Shown here one piece after another: positions 26,601 through 41,346 of a stretch of 64,000 nt of DNA. A program made the translations under genes and the position numbers. Positions within the stretch are counted from its first letter, which is position 1; each line of letters opens with the position of its first letter. The notes beneath the pieces were generated by a model. That model had not been told where the DNA came from and made no database searches. It saw nothing but the letters and a program-made list of their open reading frames with translations. Source of the DNA: Adineta vaga (Eukaryota; Rotifera); NCBI GenBank assembly GCA_021613535.1, contig CP075495.1, positions 7,068,001 to 7,132,000 of the forward strand, given 5' to 3'.

Positions 26601-28115
26601 TAGTAAAGCGAACAGATAATGGATACAGAAATATTTATCTAGAAAATATAAATAAACTAAGAATGACGAGAGAAATAAAAGGTTTTCTTTCGCCGAAAGT
26701 TACCATGGATCGATAATTTAGTAGAGTTATGGGAAATGTTAGATTAGAGCTTTTAAAAATTATAATAATAAGGGGAAAAGTAGAGTCGATTTTTATGATC
26801 GATTCTAATTTATGAATAAAAGTCGAATTATTCAAACTTTGAAAATAGTTAGTAGTCAATTATATGCGATGTGAAATGATGTATCGTTTTAAATCCCTTA
26901 ATAATTATTTTCGCTTACATGATGAAAAGACGACTGTCTTCTTTAATTTTAAATTTAATAAACAGTAGTTCTTATAATTCATCAAATGCATTGGTTACGA
27001 CTCATTTCTAATTTTAAACTTACCTCTAACAATAAAAGAATCTTTTTTTAGTTACCCTTTTAATGCTATTGAATTCTTGACGGGGCAGTTTCTTTTTGGT
27101 TAATATGATGTGTAAATTTTCTTTTCTTTTTTTTCTTTACTCAAAACTTTCTTTTTCTTATATAGTGACGATTCTACAAGGTTGTGTAGAGCAAATAAAT
27201 ACAGAGAAGAAAAAAAAGGAGGCACTCAGCAATGTCTTCAATGAAACTATAGAACAATTTTTCTTTCTCTTCTTTTATTTCTCAAGAAAGAATGAATAAA
27301 ATCAAGTTTGAAACCTCGTGTGACTGGCTAGTATAAATACGAAAAAAGAAAATGTTTTTTTTTCATCATCATCACATTTCCAAGAAAAGTTAAGTGACGA
27401 GTGCTTCGCCTAGTCACTTGAAAGGTTTTATTTTTCCGGGAATGCCTCGATTGAAGTTTTTCTTGACTTTTGCTCCGAGAAAAACAACATGATTTCGAAT
27501 AAATGCAAATTTGTTTTCTGTTTGGGTGCGTGAAGTATATTTGCCATACGTACTCGACATGTAATAGATTTCTTCTAGAGTTGAATGTATCATTTGTATG
27601 ATTTATGAAGAAGATAAGTCGATGTTGACGAAAGAAATGAAGCTTTTGATTCTATTTCTTGCAGTGAATCATAATAGATACATAATTCATGTTTCAACAG
27701 ATATCTGTACGGAAATTGTTAGAAAGTTCATTTCTTCGTTCCAGATTGAACATCTTACTTTATATTTTGAAAACATTTTTCTGTTGATTCACTATATTTG
27801 CATTGTAAGATGTCACAATAAAAAAGATCGTTAAGATTTATATTGATATTTTTCATCGTAAACTCGATAGTATATGAGATGTAAATATTCTTACATATTT
27901 CACACATATACTTCGCATGTTAAAATATTTTCTTTGATCTTTTTTTTCCCCACTTTTTCTGTCTCTTATATTTTGAATGAAATTATTCAAATACAAAGAG
28001 TGGTATTAATTTCTATTCTTTATTCAAAGTTCATTTTGAATCTAAACTATCAATTCAAAACGATAGAACATACATATACTGAAAAAGAAACAAACCATAA
28101 CTATCTTTATATGTT
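26601..28115. other. intergenic upstream of the STAT-like gene
   Basis: The 1.5 kb between the STAT-like start and the stop of the glycosyltransferase gene. It holds two TTCNNNGAA palindromes at 27378-27386 and 27434-27442 and an AAGTGAC/GTCACTT inverted repeat between them. Small open frames here show no domain. Confidence 0.5.
27378..27442. promoter_or_regulatory. paired STAT-type (GAS) palindromes
   Basis: TTCCAAGAA at 27378-27386 and TTCCGGGAA at 27434-27442 both match TTCNNNGAA, 56 bp centre to centre, about 0.8 kb upstream of the STAT-like start codon. The motif is expected roughly every 3 kb in DNA of this base composition, so this is only suggestive of autoregulation. Confidence 0.25.
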
Positions 28116-29672
28116 CTATTCAATTGTTTCTGCTTTCCAACATCGATTTCTTTTTGCATCATTATTATTCATTCCATATCTTGACTTCTTCAGAATCAAC
28201 TCTCGCCAATATGCATTTCGAAGTTTTTCATACGCATACACATTCGGCTCTTTCACTTTCTTCCTTGCAATCTCATGCAGTTTACTTCGAAGATATTCTT
28301 CATTCAGTTCACTCATATCATTGATCACTATGACAGGTAAGTTTTCATACAATGTATCAAGTGTCGAATGCCATACTATTGGAATCACATCGAGATATAA
28401 TGCTTCCCATGTTCGATGACAGTCCAGTCCACCACCACGAGGTGATAACCATAGTGGATATTGCCGATTTCGTCGATAGATCGTTGGCAGACTCGAAATA
28501 TTCACTCCATCAGTTTTGTCATAGCACATGGCAAATGAGTTTTGCTGATTTGAACAGATTTGTTGCCATAGTTTCATTCGACCACCAGTTGGATCAGTTT
28601 GAGGACGAAAGTTGAGAAGAAGAATGGGATCTGACTGATTATTGTTGTTGTTGTTGTTGATGTTTGTAAGAACAGATTGTGTGACATCGACAAGTTGAGT
28701 GTAGTGAGATGGTTCATCAATATCATTGTGGTTGAGAGATGGAAGCAGTTGTTTTGGATAATGTCGATGTACATCTCGAATAGCTTCAGCCATTTCAAAA
28801 CAATTAATACCTAAATAAATAGAGTTGTTTCAATAAATGAATAAGTCCACAAAATAATAAATAACTAATAAGATCAAATCACTGCACTAACACCGCAAGA
28901 ATAGAATTTTTATAAATCAGAAATATCGGAAAGCAACAAACATTAAAAAAGTCTGATAGGAAATGATGTGTGCATGTCTTCTTTTATTCTTTACGTACAG
29001 TTTGCGATCGTTTTGGAAAGGAACAAGTGGAAAAGAAACTAAAAAACACTTTGACTATACGTATGTATTCTTACCAATCGGTATATGAGTAAAACGTTTG
29101 CTTCTGGTTCCAGAAATATCTCCATTTTGACCGAACCAATGAATTATTTTTGACTGAGATTTTTCTAAATAATGATGATATTTACCAGGTGCATGTTCAT
29201 CACCTTGACCAGTAATTAATACAAATCTATTCATTAGATACGGATATATCTTAGTGAAAAACGATTCAAGACTAGCAACTTTAACATAAATGATACTACC
29301 ATGTGGAAGGTTTGGTACGAGTAGTTTGTATTTACTACGAGAATTTTCTATTCGTTCATTGAATAAAGTCTCAGGCCAACCATAAATCCAATCAGCTAAA
29401 TTTCGAAAATTTTGTGGACAAACAAATTCTGGATAATGATGAATGTAAGAAGAATTGTCATTAAAAACTATGAAATTACCACTAGTTTTGAATGAATATG
29501 GACACAAAGGTAAATATAACGAACTTATTTCAATAAAAAATTGAAAATTTATCCCATAATGAAAGATGATAAAGATCATCATAAGGAAAACATTTATTAG
29601 ACAAATGATTTTTAGACGTCGAGGATAATACATAGATTGCATATGTAATATGAGAATTTTTAGACTTCTCAA
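28116..29672 (-). CDS. exostosin/GT47-like glycosyltransferase, type II membrane protein
   Basis: Two exons (29075-29672 and 28116-28810) join in frame to give 430 residues. A short basic N-terminus (MYYPRRLK) precedes a hydrophobic signal anchor (IICLINVFLMMIFIIFHYG), the topology of Golgi glycosyltransferases. The C-terminal half carries the most conserved signature, PLWLSPRGGGLDCHRTWEAL, followed by IPIVWHSTLDTLYENLPVIV and NDMSELNEEYL. This matches the nucleotide-sugar-binding region of exostosin-like (GT47-type) enzymes, where the Arg and Glu of HRTWEAL are characteristic. A poly-Asn run (INNNNNNNQ) sits between the two halves. Donor sugar and acceptor cannot be inferred. It lies between two STAT-like genes on the same strand with its own upstream spacer, so shared transcription is not implied. 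An alternative start is an internal Met at MYYPRR. Confidence 0.72.
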
Positions 29673-30650
29673 ACTACGGTATGAATTACAGATAATATTA
29701 GTACGGTTCTACGAGCCACTATGATAGTATGCGCTCAGAATAGAGAGAAAAAATTCAAAATATATAGTTAAAAACATTTATCTTCGTTTTCTTATGCAAA
29801 TTGACACACAAATATTAACACGTATCAGTGTTAATGACAATGTATTTCTCTTTCAAATTTTATCATGAAAGAATTGAATAACATTAGTCGAGTTGTTCGA
29901 ATGATCAAAGTCAAACAATGATTTTTCTTATTGGCAATGGTTATATATGTAATCATATCGATGGAAGGTAACACTTTAGTGTATTGTAGAATCTATTAAC
30001 TAAATGTTGACAAATATATATTTAATCAAACAGTATACAATAATGATATTATGCATCCATATGACGATGATCACTCATTTTAGTAAGTAGGTTTTTGATT
30101 TTAACATTGTTACATGACTTTCGATATATATATATATCGGCTTTTAAGGCTATGCTTCTAAACATTTAGGCGGATTGTATCCGATATAAAACTTTACTTT
30201 AAGAATTCTAACAAAAACAAAATAACTATAAGTGTAAACTTTGACTTATGTTCTCAGCTTTTAATCTTTGATTTATTTTCCTCGAATGGGTATCTCTTAT
30301 TATTTTTATCGGCGAGAAATTTGATTTTTTTACTTTTATCATTAAACCAATAAACATTTAACCTTGTTTTCTCTTTTCTGTCAGAATGATGACATCTAAG
30401 AATTGATAAGATATCTGCAGATTCTTTTAAAATCTAATGATGAAAGAACAAAAGAGTTATTTTTAATTTGCTATTATAATCATCAGAAATGCATCAAATA
30501 AAGAACAAAATATAGTATAAACGCATAAATAGTTATATTTTATATTATGATTACAAATTTGTACATAGATAAGAGTTGTTTAAAATACATTCAAACAAAT
30601 AACTAATTTAATTAGTTATTTCATTCGATAATCTTAGTAAATTTATCTAA
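29673..30650. other. intergenic, nothing recognised
   Basis: AT-rich spacer between the glycosyltransferase start and the stop of the second STAT-like gene, with a short TA run near 30125-30138. No gene is seen. Confidence 0.5.
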
Positions 30651-33600
30651 CTATGTATTTGTTGATGATGAACAGTAGAAAGTATATGATTTCGAATCAT
30701 TAGTTTTGTCTTTCATTTGTGTAGAGGCTTGTATATGAGAGATTGATTGTAAATAATTATGTAATAAGTTAGATAAAAAAAGTTTACGTTGTTCAATAAT
30801 GTCTTTAGTTGTATTTGATGAAGTAACTTTTGTGTTTGCATTTGATGAAGTAGTCATTGTTTCAACATTTAGAAACATTTCAGGTAATTTGTCTAAGAGA
30901 AAATGGATTAATTTATTTGTTTCCAAATTAATTTTTTGATTCAAATTAGTCGAAGAATGTATTGTTGCCGATGCTTCATCGAATGAACTAGCTAAATATG
31001 AAATGTATATTATTAGCATTAAGAACATTATTTATTAAATTAGTTTATACTTTGATCTGAAGTTGTAGTACTTGACTGAAAATGAATAAGTATGGATTAT
31101 TAGTCGATGTATATGCACATAGAAACTGAAATTATTTACTCTAGATGATTCATCTTCATTGGTCGATGATGACGTTGAGGATATCACTGACGCTTCAGTT
31201 TCTGAAGAAATGAAATACAATTTATTTCGAATATCTTAATTCAAATATTTCATTCGTTTACTTGTTAGTTGTTCATCATCAGTGGATCTCCTAAGCAAAA
31301 AGAGAAATCAATCAGAAATAATACGTAAGTCAAACTTACATTGTTGACCAAAGAACAGGTATCAATGGTTTATAAGTTTCCTTTGTCGGAGGTGCAACAG
31401 AACTGAGACGATACAATTCTTTATCTAGACATTAAAAAGAATAGACTCTTCTTTTACATTGTGTTTCGAATGATTACATACTAAAATATGTACTAAAATC
31501 ATAAAAATTTCGATCGGATATAGTCGATAATATTCGTGATCGTTTTGCTTTTTCTGTAATTGACTCGCAAATCATTCGACACATATCATCAATGAATGCT
31601 TTCGAATGAAAAGCAGCTTTGATCAATTCACCTAATTGTCAAAAAAAAGTAACTATATAAAGATAAACAATCGTTTAGCAAGAATATTTACCGTTATGTA
31701 CAATATATCGAACAGACGCTTGTTGAGTTGATTGATGTTCAGCGAGTGTGTCAAAACGTAATAAAATATGTAATTGTTCTCGACTACCATTCAATAGTTG
31801 ATCAACAATACTATTATAAATGCCTAGGAAAAGACTAGACATAGATCGTGTTAAATCTGTTAACTTTCAATTTTATTAGTAATTACTTATCGTGATACAT
31901 TATGGATAGCACAGGATGATCCACATAGAATTCTATTTGACTGATTAGTTTAGATAAGATATTCTTAAAATAGAAATCAGATACATTTTGTTTTTTAGAT
32001 ATTTCATTATTCGTACTTCATAGACATCGCTTGATTTGATATTTGTAGTATTCTTTCTCTCTTCTATAACACACAATGATACATTGGGTTTTAACTGAAA
32101 TCAGTACAAACCATAGAGTACTTGGCATTGTTGAAAAATGAATTGTTTAGTATGAACTTTAGGTTTAATACCTGTTATGCGTGTATGATAATCACAGATA
32201 CTATCAGTCATAATATCGGGTGTAATTAGATGATTCATCTAAAAATAAAATAGAAACAGTTTAAATCGAGAATTTCTTTGAAATTTATACATTTTGAGGT
32301 CGTTGTTCAATTTCATAGATAATCACTTTAGCTACATATTCCGGAAAATATTGAGCATGTGAACAAACTCCAAAGGGTCGTGAAAGGAGTGTTAAATTTT
32401 CTTGAAAATCACTATTGTTCATCTAGTTACAATTCATTTGATAGATCTTAGTTTTAAATTAGAAATAAGACTTTACACTAATATTTAATTGAAATTGTAA
32501 TTGACAAAGTGTGGATTTATATAGTGGACGATTACTTCGTCCATCCGGTTTTGTTAATTTAATCGTTTGTAATTCTGCATAATAGAATAATTTCGAATAA
32601 CCATTTGCATCAAAAATTTGTTTCGTTTTCCATTCAAGTGCTACTTGTCTCTCACCTTCATTATCAATCTGACGATCCAATGGATAAAGTGTCACACCTA
32701 AATTACAGTTAGATAAACAATAACTGAAAAATCAATCTTACCCATGGATGATAATACGAAATGAGTATGAATTATATTAGCATCTAATAGACAAATTATA
32801 CGTGAAGTAAGTCTAGCAGTGTAAGTATTGTTCATTTTCTCATATTTTACTGCAGCAACACATTCAGAAGTAGATGGTTCAGCGATAATTACAAATGAAC
32901 TATATTAAAATAGGAAATCGATATGAAAATTGTACTTATCAATAACTTACTGTTGTAAAAGTTCTTTCAACTGATTCCATTGTTCAATCTGTGTTTGTTT
33001 ATGATCAATTTCATAAGAGTCAATCAATTGAGAACATAGTTTACTTATACTAATAATATTTATCATACTTTCAAACATAATGACAAGAAATTTATGAAGA
33101 ATGCTTACGCTTGTTGTAAACTCAAGAATGTATATGAATGTCTATTTTCATTCTGGTTGATATAAAATAATCGTTGTTGATACAGTAAATATCTATAAGC
33201 TCGAATTTCATTATACAAATGTTCTGCTGTCTAAAAATAGATTCCAACATATGTTTCTTTTTTATACAATCCACTTTATATCGTACTGGAAATGGTATTA
33301 TAGTACTTGTCATACGCATCGTCAGTTCTGCATATAAATTTGCTGAATGTTGAACAAATTCAGTAGGATTCTTCAAAGCATCAAAATCATAATTATATCT
33401 TTAAACTGATGGTTCATCTTTCTCAATCATACCTTTGTACATTCATGAATCAAACGATTTAATATAAAACATTTTTCAATTGAATTTATATTACGTTTTA
33501 AATTTCGTCGTTCACGAGCCAATAGACTAATCCAATCATGTACTAAACTGAAATCATACATATATATGAATCTTATCAAATATTATAGAATATGTATGAA

Positions 33601-33887
33601 ATACCTTCGTCGATAGAGATTCGAAAAGGAAAGATTAATCAATTGTTTATTAGTCAAGCAGAAGAACAAGCCTATGGCATGAGGACATAATTCATTTGGA
33701 GCTAAGAATGCAAAATTATCAGCTAAATCTCCAATTGATTCAAGATTTGACTTTTTGCCATGTTCATTTTCTGTTAATGAATCTGAAACTATTTTAAATA
33801 AGATCATACACTAGAATGTAATTACAACATATTTTCATTACCTTTTCTTTTACTTGCTTGTCGAGAGGGTTTATCAAATGCAGACAT
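30651..33887 (-). CDS. second STAT-family protein, divergent paralogue
   Basis: Many exons run from MSAFDKPSRQASKRK (start 33887) to the stop at 30651. It mirrors the STAT-like gene downstream: a helical N-terminal half (LARERRNLKRNINSIEKCFI ... HECTK); a DNA-binding domain opening SSFVIIAEPSTSECVAAVKY and NTYTARLTSRIICLL; an extra beta-rich insert (VTLYPLDRQIDNEGERQVAL); a linker; and an SH2-like domain (HPVLSIMYHD, NSIVDQLLNGSREQLHILLR, FDTLAEHQ). The Arg of ILLRFDT aligns with the canonical SH2 Arg. The C-terminal tail is Ser/Thr-rich (TEASVISSTSSSTNEDESSR) without the polyglutamine of its neighbour, and I see no obvious STAT-type phosphotyrosine motif. The STAT N-terminal dimerisation domain is not apparent. 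Paralogy with the 22.6-26.6 kb gene is inferred from domain order and short shared motifs; overall identity looks low. Confidence 0.75.
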
Positions 33888-34911
33888 AGTATCAGAAAGG
33901 AGAGAAATATTAACTAAATTTTGTTCGCAATCGATTTAATTTTTATGTGAATAAATAAGTTATTTATATGCTTTTTTTTTCTAAGTTGTTTATATACGAA
34001 AAAAAAGTAAAGAAATATCTCTGTAAACTCCTATTTGAAGTATATAAAGAGTCTTTTCAGCGAAAATCTGTTCGTTCTTTACGCATGTTTTCGTACTGAA
34101 TATAAAGGTAACCTTGCTAAAATTTTTTCGTCGAATGCAAGGGTTATAATTTTATCTGAAACACATTCTGAATACAACAATAAGAAAAATTCGACAGTTA
34201 ATTTTTTTGTATCATCGTCTTAATTAAACGAATTAGCATGTCAATTAAAGTGAATGAATTTGAAGAAATATGAATCTAATTCATCGATTTGTTCTCAACA
34301 CAATTTTGAAAAAAAAGAAACATTTCTGTAGTTTTTTCATCGAAAGTCGACGTGTTCTTTATCAGAATCATTAAATAATATCATTTTTCCTCGACATTTC
34401 ATTTCGTTCGGCGAATATTAAGAACCTTGCTTCTCAAATAAAAAAAACATGTTTATGAGCCTTCTCTCTCGTGAAGCTGTATAGTTCGTCGTGTACCATG
34501 GACTTTCGTGGATTTCATTATTCTTACACTCTGCAAAATTTGACCTTGACATTACATCAAGATCCTGCCGTTTTTCTCCTCTTCTAATTGCAAATTTTTA
34601 AGTATTGATCAAATCATAAAAATATTCAATATTATACGTTGAACGTTTGACCATACGTGTGGATAAAGAATTGACGGACTTTTTCCGAAGTGACATATTT
34701 CAATAACACATCGAAGTTTTACAACTGATCTCGAAAGAGTCTACCTATTCTTTTCAATCAATAAGAGATGAAATTAATGGTTATGTGAATTCTTTATTTG
34801 ATTAAAATTTGTTAGTATTTTTATAGTGAGTCAAAAAAAAACACACAGCTGTTCTTGTTATAAATTTTCTTTGAATAAATAAAACGAATCTGTTTTATGA
34901 ATATGTTCTTA
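33888..34911. other. intergenic, nothing recognised
   Basis: AT-rich spacer holding the presumed promoter of the second STAT-like gene and the 3' flank of the GRDP-like gene. A small plus-strand open frame near 34035-34223 shows no domain. Confidence 0.5.
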
Positions 34912-37231
34912 TTAAACATTATTCATGGCCATTTGAGGAGGTTTATTTTTTGATATGGTACTTTTCATCCCGTTCGTACCATTTGATCCATTCACACTTA
35001 TCTTTCCAATATCATTCGCTAATAAATCATTATCATTATAATTTCCTTCCGTTGCGATTACATCTGTTTCTTCGTCTTGCTTACCAAATATCTGGGTAAA
35101 TAATGTATCGAAACGTGAAATTAATGCTGCACCTAAACAAATATACTGCATGGAACTGTTCAATGCTATTCGTTTAACAGATATTGACCATGTATTCATT
35201 TCAATACCAAAATTATCGGAACCAATAAGCCATTTATCATCTTCCCAATCGATATAAATAATTTCTTCGGCAACTTGACCATCGGGTTGAAAACGATATA
35301 AACTAAATTGATAATGTTGATCTGTTGTTGGTTCTTCTAATGATGCTGTGAAAAGATCTTTACTAAATTTAACAATTCCCCAATCACCATGATGATCTTT
35401 GATAATCAATGCTTCTTCTTTTTCCGGTTCTAATGTAATAATTGAATTATGATTATTACTTGAAATTTGATTTGGTAATGGTAATTGTGACCAATTCAAT
35501 GTATGACATGAAGCAAATATTGCACTGTTAAATGTTGCTGTAAATATATCGATATCATTAATAATCGTGTGACGAACATTAAGTAAAGTTGGTTGTTCTT
35601 GATGAATAGGAAGAATACTATGTAAAGCTTGTCTAACTTTTACAGTTTCCAAATTGAATAAAAATGATGTACCCAATTGCGTAAGATAATTTTGACCAAG
35701 TATTACATCTTCGTAATCGGCTGCTTCGTATCGAACAATGATTGTATTAATATCAATTGCGGGAATACCGACAACAAGTCTAAAGAGAAAAAAAAGAAAG
35801 AATTGAATGAATAATTACAACTATAACATACCTTCTTGCTTTTGGTATCATTTTTACAAATGGTGAACTAGGATCGAGTGCCTTATTAAATATATAATAA
35901 AGTGTACCTGGTGCATCATCACCATCAGCCTGTAAACCAGATTTAACAGGTTGAATAAAATTTGTAATTGAATAAAGTTTTTCTACAGGTACTTGATATT
36001 CTTCTAATGAACTGAAATAATTCATCGGCCAATAACCTGCTTTTTGTTGAATTTTAAGTACCAATTGTGTTGTTAAATCACTAAAATCTGCTTCAAAATG
36101 TGCTTCAACATTTCCTGATGAACCTCGAGCAAAAAGTTCTTGGTCTGATGAATTGATTTGTGCAAAAAGTTGCTCAGGTAATGGTTCTGCGCCAACATGA
36201 TCATGTAGAGAAACAACAGTACTTGATAGATTTTCATTTCCTCTTCCATTCACAGCTATTGTCGAAGAATTATTATCAAGAAATTGAACAAAAATAGAAT
36301 ATCGTTGACATTCAAGTAGAAAACTGAAATCTGTAACATATTGATAGAAATCTTTGGATGTTTTTCCACGATACATGCAACCATTTTTCGGTAAACGATC
36401 ACCATATAATTCAAACCATTTATGTCGAGTTTCATGATCTGATGTTGATAATTTTGAATTCGATGTACGATCTTGTGTTGTATCATCATGATGAAGTACA
36501 TGTTGAAGATTAGCAATCATATCTCGACGATAAACTTCCGGAAATAATTGATGAGTATGCCAAATAATATCAATATCATACATGGGTACAACATATAATT
36601 GAGGATTTAAACGTTTTAAATAAATAAATTTTTTATAACGTTTTATTGCTTCTTCAAGAAAATCTGGATCTTTATAATGATTAAGAGCAACTGAATAATA
36701 GAAATCTGTTTGTCTTTCAACAGCTTGACTTAATGCATATTTGATTTTACTTGTATAAGGTGGAATAACTTGTATATTTGTTGAATAATCAAGTTCAAAT
36801 GGCATTGTACGATTATATTTTTTTATCCATAATTGTTCACTGAATTTCATCAGTTGTTCCGTACGTGGTCGGACACGATTCGGTAAAATACGTCCAAATA
36901 AACGTTCACAATCACTCGCATATGCTGTTGGTGCAAGCATATGTGAATGCCAAATAAAAAGTATATCAAGTGGTGGTATAACATCCAGTTCACCATTTTC
37001 TGCTAAGAAGGGTAACCAAAATATTTCATAACGATAGATAGCATATTCACGTGATTGTTTTTGAAGATATTCGGGATGATCATAGATTTCTTTTAAATAA
37101 GCCAAATGATCATAGACAGCTGGTTTTAGATTTTCACTAATTATTATTTGAGATGGATGAGTTATGGAAGGATTAAATGGAGATTGACTTGCAGCGGCTG
37201 ATATTGTTGATGAGGACGGTGTTGAAGCCAT
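34912..37231 (-). CDS. GRDP-like (DUF1399) protein
   Basis: Two exons (35832-37231 and 34912-35779) join in frame to 755 residues. The N-terminal region carries two copies of the family's histidine/tryptophan motif, DILFIWHSHMLAPTAYASDC and YDIDIIWHTHQLFPEVYRRD, separated by a helical stretch, then WFELYGDRLPKNGCMYRG. This is the hallmark of the glycine-rich domain-containing protein-like family (plant GRDP1/2 and many fungal and protist proteins). The rest is beta-rich and resembles the C2-like middle of plant GRDPs, but there is no glycine-rich C-terminus. Plant members are linked to osmotic stress and hormone responses; biochemical activity is unknown. A non-conserved Ser/Ala/Pro leader (MASTPSSSTISAAASQS) precedes the conserved part. 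Confidence 0.8.
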
Positions 37232-39891
<2,660 letters not shown>

Positions 39892-40008
39892 ACACAAAAA
39901 AAAACGAACATTTATGAGAGAAGTTTTATTTTTAGTCAAGCACAGTTTTGTAATTTATTTTATTTTTTATCATAACGACAAATAAATAAAATATGAAATA
40001 GGATAGTC

Positions 40009-41128
40009 TTATGATCCACCAGAACCAATAATTGCTATTCGTGGTGTTGTTGAAACAGTTGTTGAAAAACGATGTCTTTGAAAAAAGCAGAATGCACAGA
40101 AAACTTTCATAAATTCTGTCCGACTATTTTGAAATGGTAAAACAAATGCAACAAAATTCAATGTTGATGCCAATAATTCATTAAATGATAAAAGATAATA
40201 CAAAGCTGTATAAAAATTTAATTCAATTGGAATAAAATATCGTATTAATAGAAGCATTCGTAGTGGAAATGTTGTTGTCACTTGTAAAATAGCAATAGCA
40301 ATAAGAATAATACTTGTTTCATAGATTGATGTTCCTAATTGTGATTGTTGTTGTTGTTGATCATTTGATCGTAAATATCGTTGATGACGTTTATGACGTT
40401 TTAATCCAATAATAATTAAAATAATTGATATTGTTGTTATTGAACAAGGTAATAATGAAAATAAGATAATATCAACTATAGCATAGATTTTATAATTAAA
40501 AGTCAATTCTGAATGATATATATGAAATACATCAGAATAGAAACAACGTGAAAAATCCATTGAAGCAAAATAATCTGGAATTAGATAAAAATGTGTGACA
40601 ATAAACATAGTAATTATATTGATTAATTCTTCGATGAATGCATGACGCATTGTTGTTAAATATCTTGCACGAAATGGTGACCAAAGAATAATACAACGTT
40701 CAATGGAAAGAAGAACAATAGTTACAATAGATAAATGAGAAAAATAGTTTTGAAGAAAAAAAGCGAAATTACAACGAGTATATTTGTATCTAAAAATTTC
40801 GTCAATCAATTCTTTGAATCAATGAACTCATAAAATGGACTTACCTTGGTAGAAATAATGATAAAGGAGGAAACCAATAGAATAATCTTTCAATAATACG
40901 ACATCCATCATAGATAGCTAAACATCGAATATGTAAACCGAACGATGTTGTTCGATAGAGTGGAGAAAAATGTATAAGAAGAAATGTAAAAATACTCAGA
41001 ATAATTCGTGCTAATTCAAGAAATGGTGTTAAAGTACTTGTTACTAATTGTATTGTACTTAGAAATGATCCCGATTGGGGTAATAATAATATTTCATTAT
41101 TAAAATAAGTTATATTTGTACGATTCAT
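40009..41128 (-). CDS. rhodopsin-like GPCR (orphan)
   Basis: Two exons (40845-41128 and 40009-40789) give 354 residues. The N-terminus has tandem N-glycosylation sites (NRTNIT) and is followed by seven hydrophobic segments. The end of the third helix reads VLLSIERCIILWSPFRAR, so the class A E/DRY motif appears as ERC. A conserved Cys precedes helix 3 (TRCNFAFFLQNYFSHLS) and another lies in the second extracellular loop (FSRCFYSD), fitting the usual disulfide. A Gln run sits in the third intracellular loop. The last helix ends NELLASTLNFVAFVLPFQNS, replacing NPxxY with a divergent motif. The ligand cannot be inferred; bdelloids carry many such divergent peptide-receptor-like GPCRs. The start at 41128 is chosen because it yields the glycosylation sites; an in-frame upstream Met adds 12 hydrophobic residues. 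Confidence 0.8.
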
Positions 41129-41346
41129 AGTTGATTGTTGAACAAAACAAAACAAAAAAATCAAAAAGAATAATTGTGTAAAAATATTCTTTGAATGTTA
41201 GCTTTTTCTTTTCTTTTATTCCGTTTTCCGTAATTATCAAAATCGTCATTATTTTCTCTTTTCACACGTCCTTGAAGATTATTAGTTTATTTCTATTTTT
41301 TATCATGAAAAACAAAAAACAAATGTTACATGATTTCTTCATTTAG

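Noticed and set aside
27874-28419. Plus-strand frame of 181 residues
   Set aside because: Its second half is antisense to the conserved glycosyltransferase exon and the rest is AT-rich spacer; the minus-strand frame is clearly the real one.
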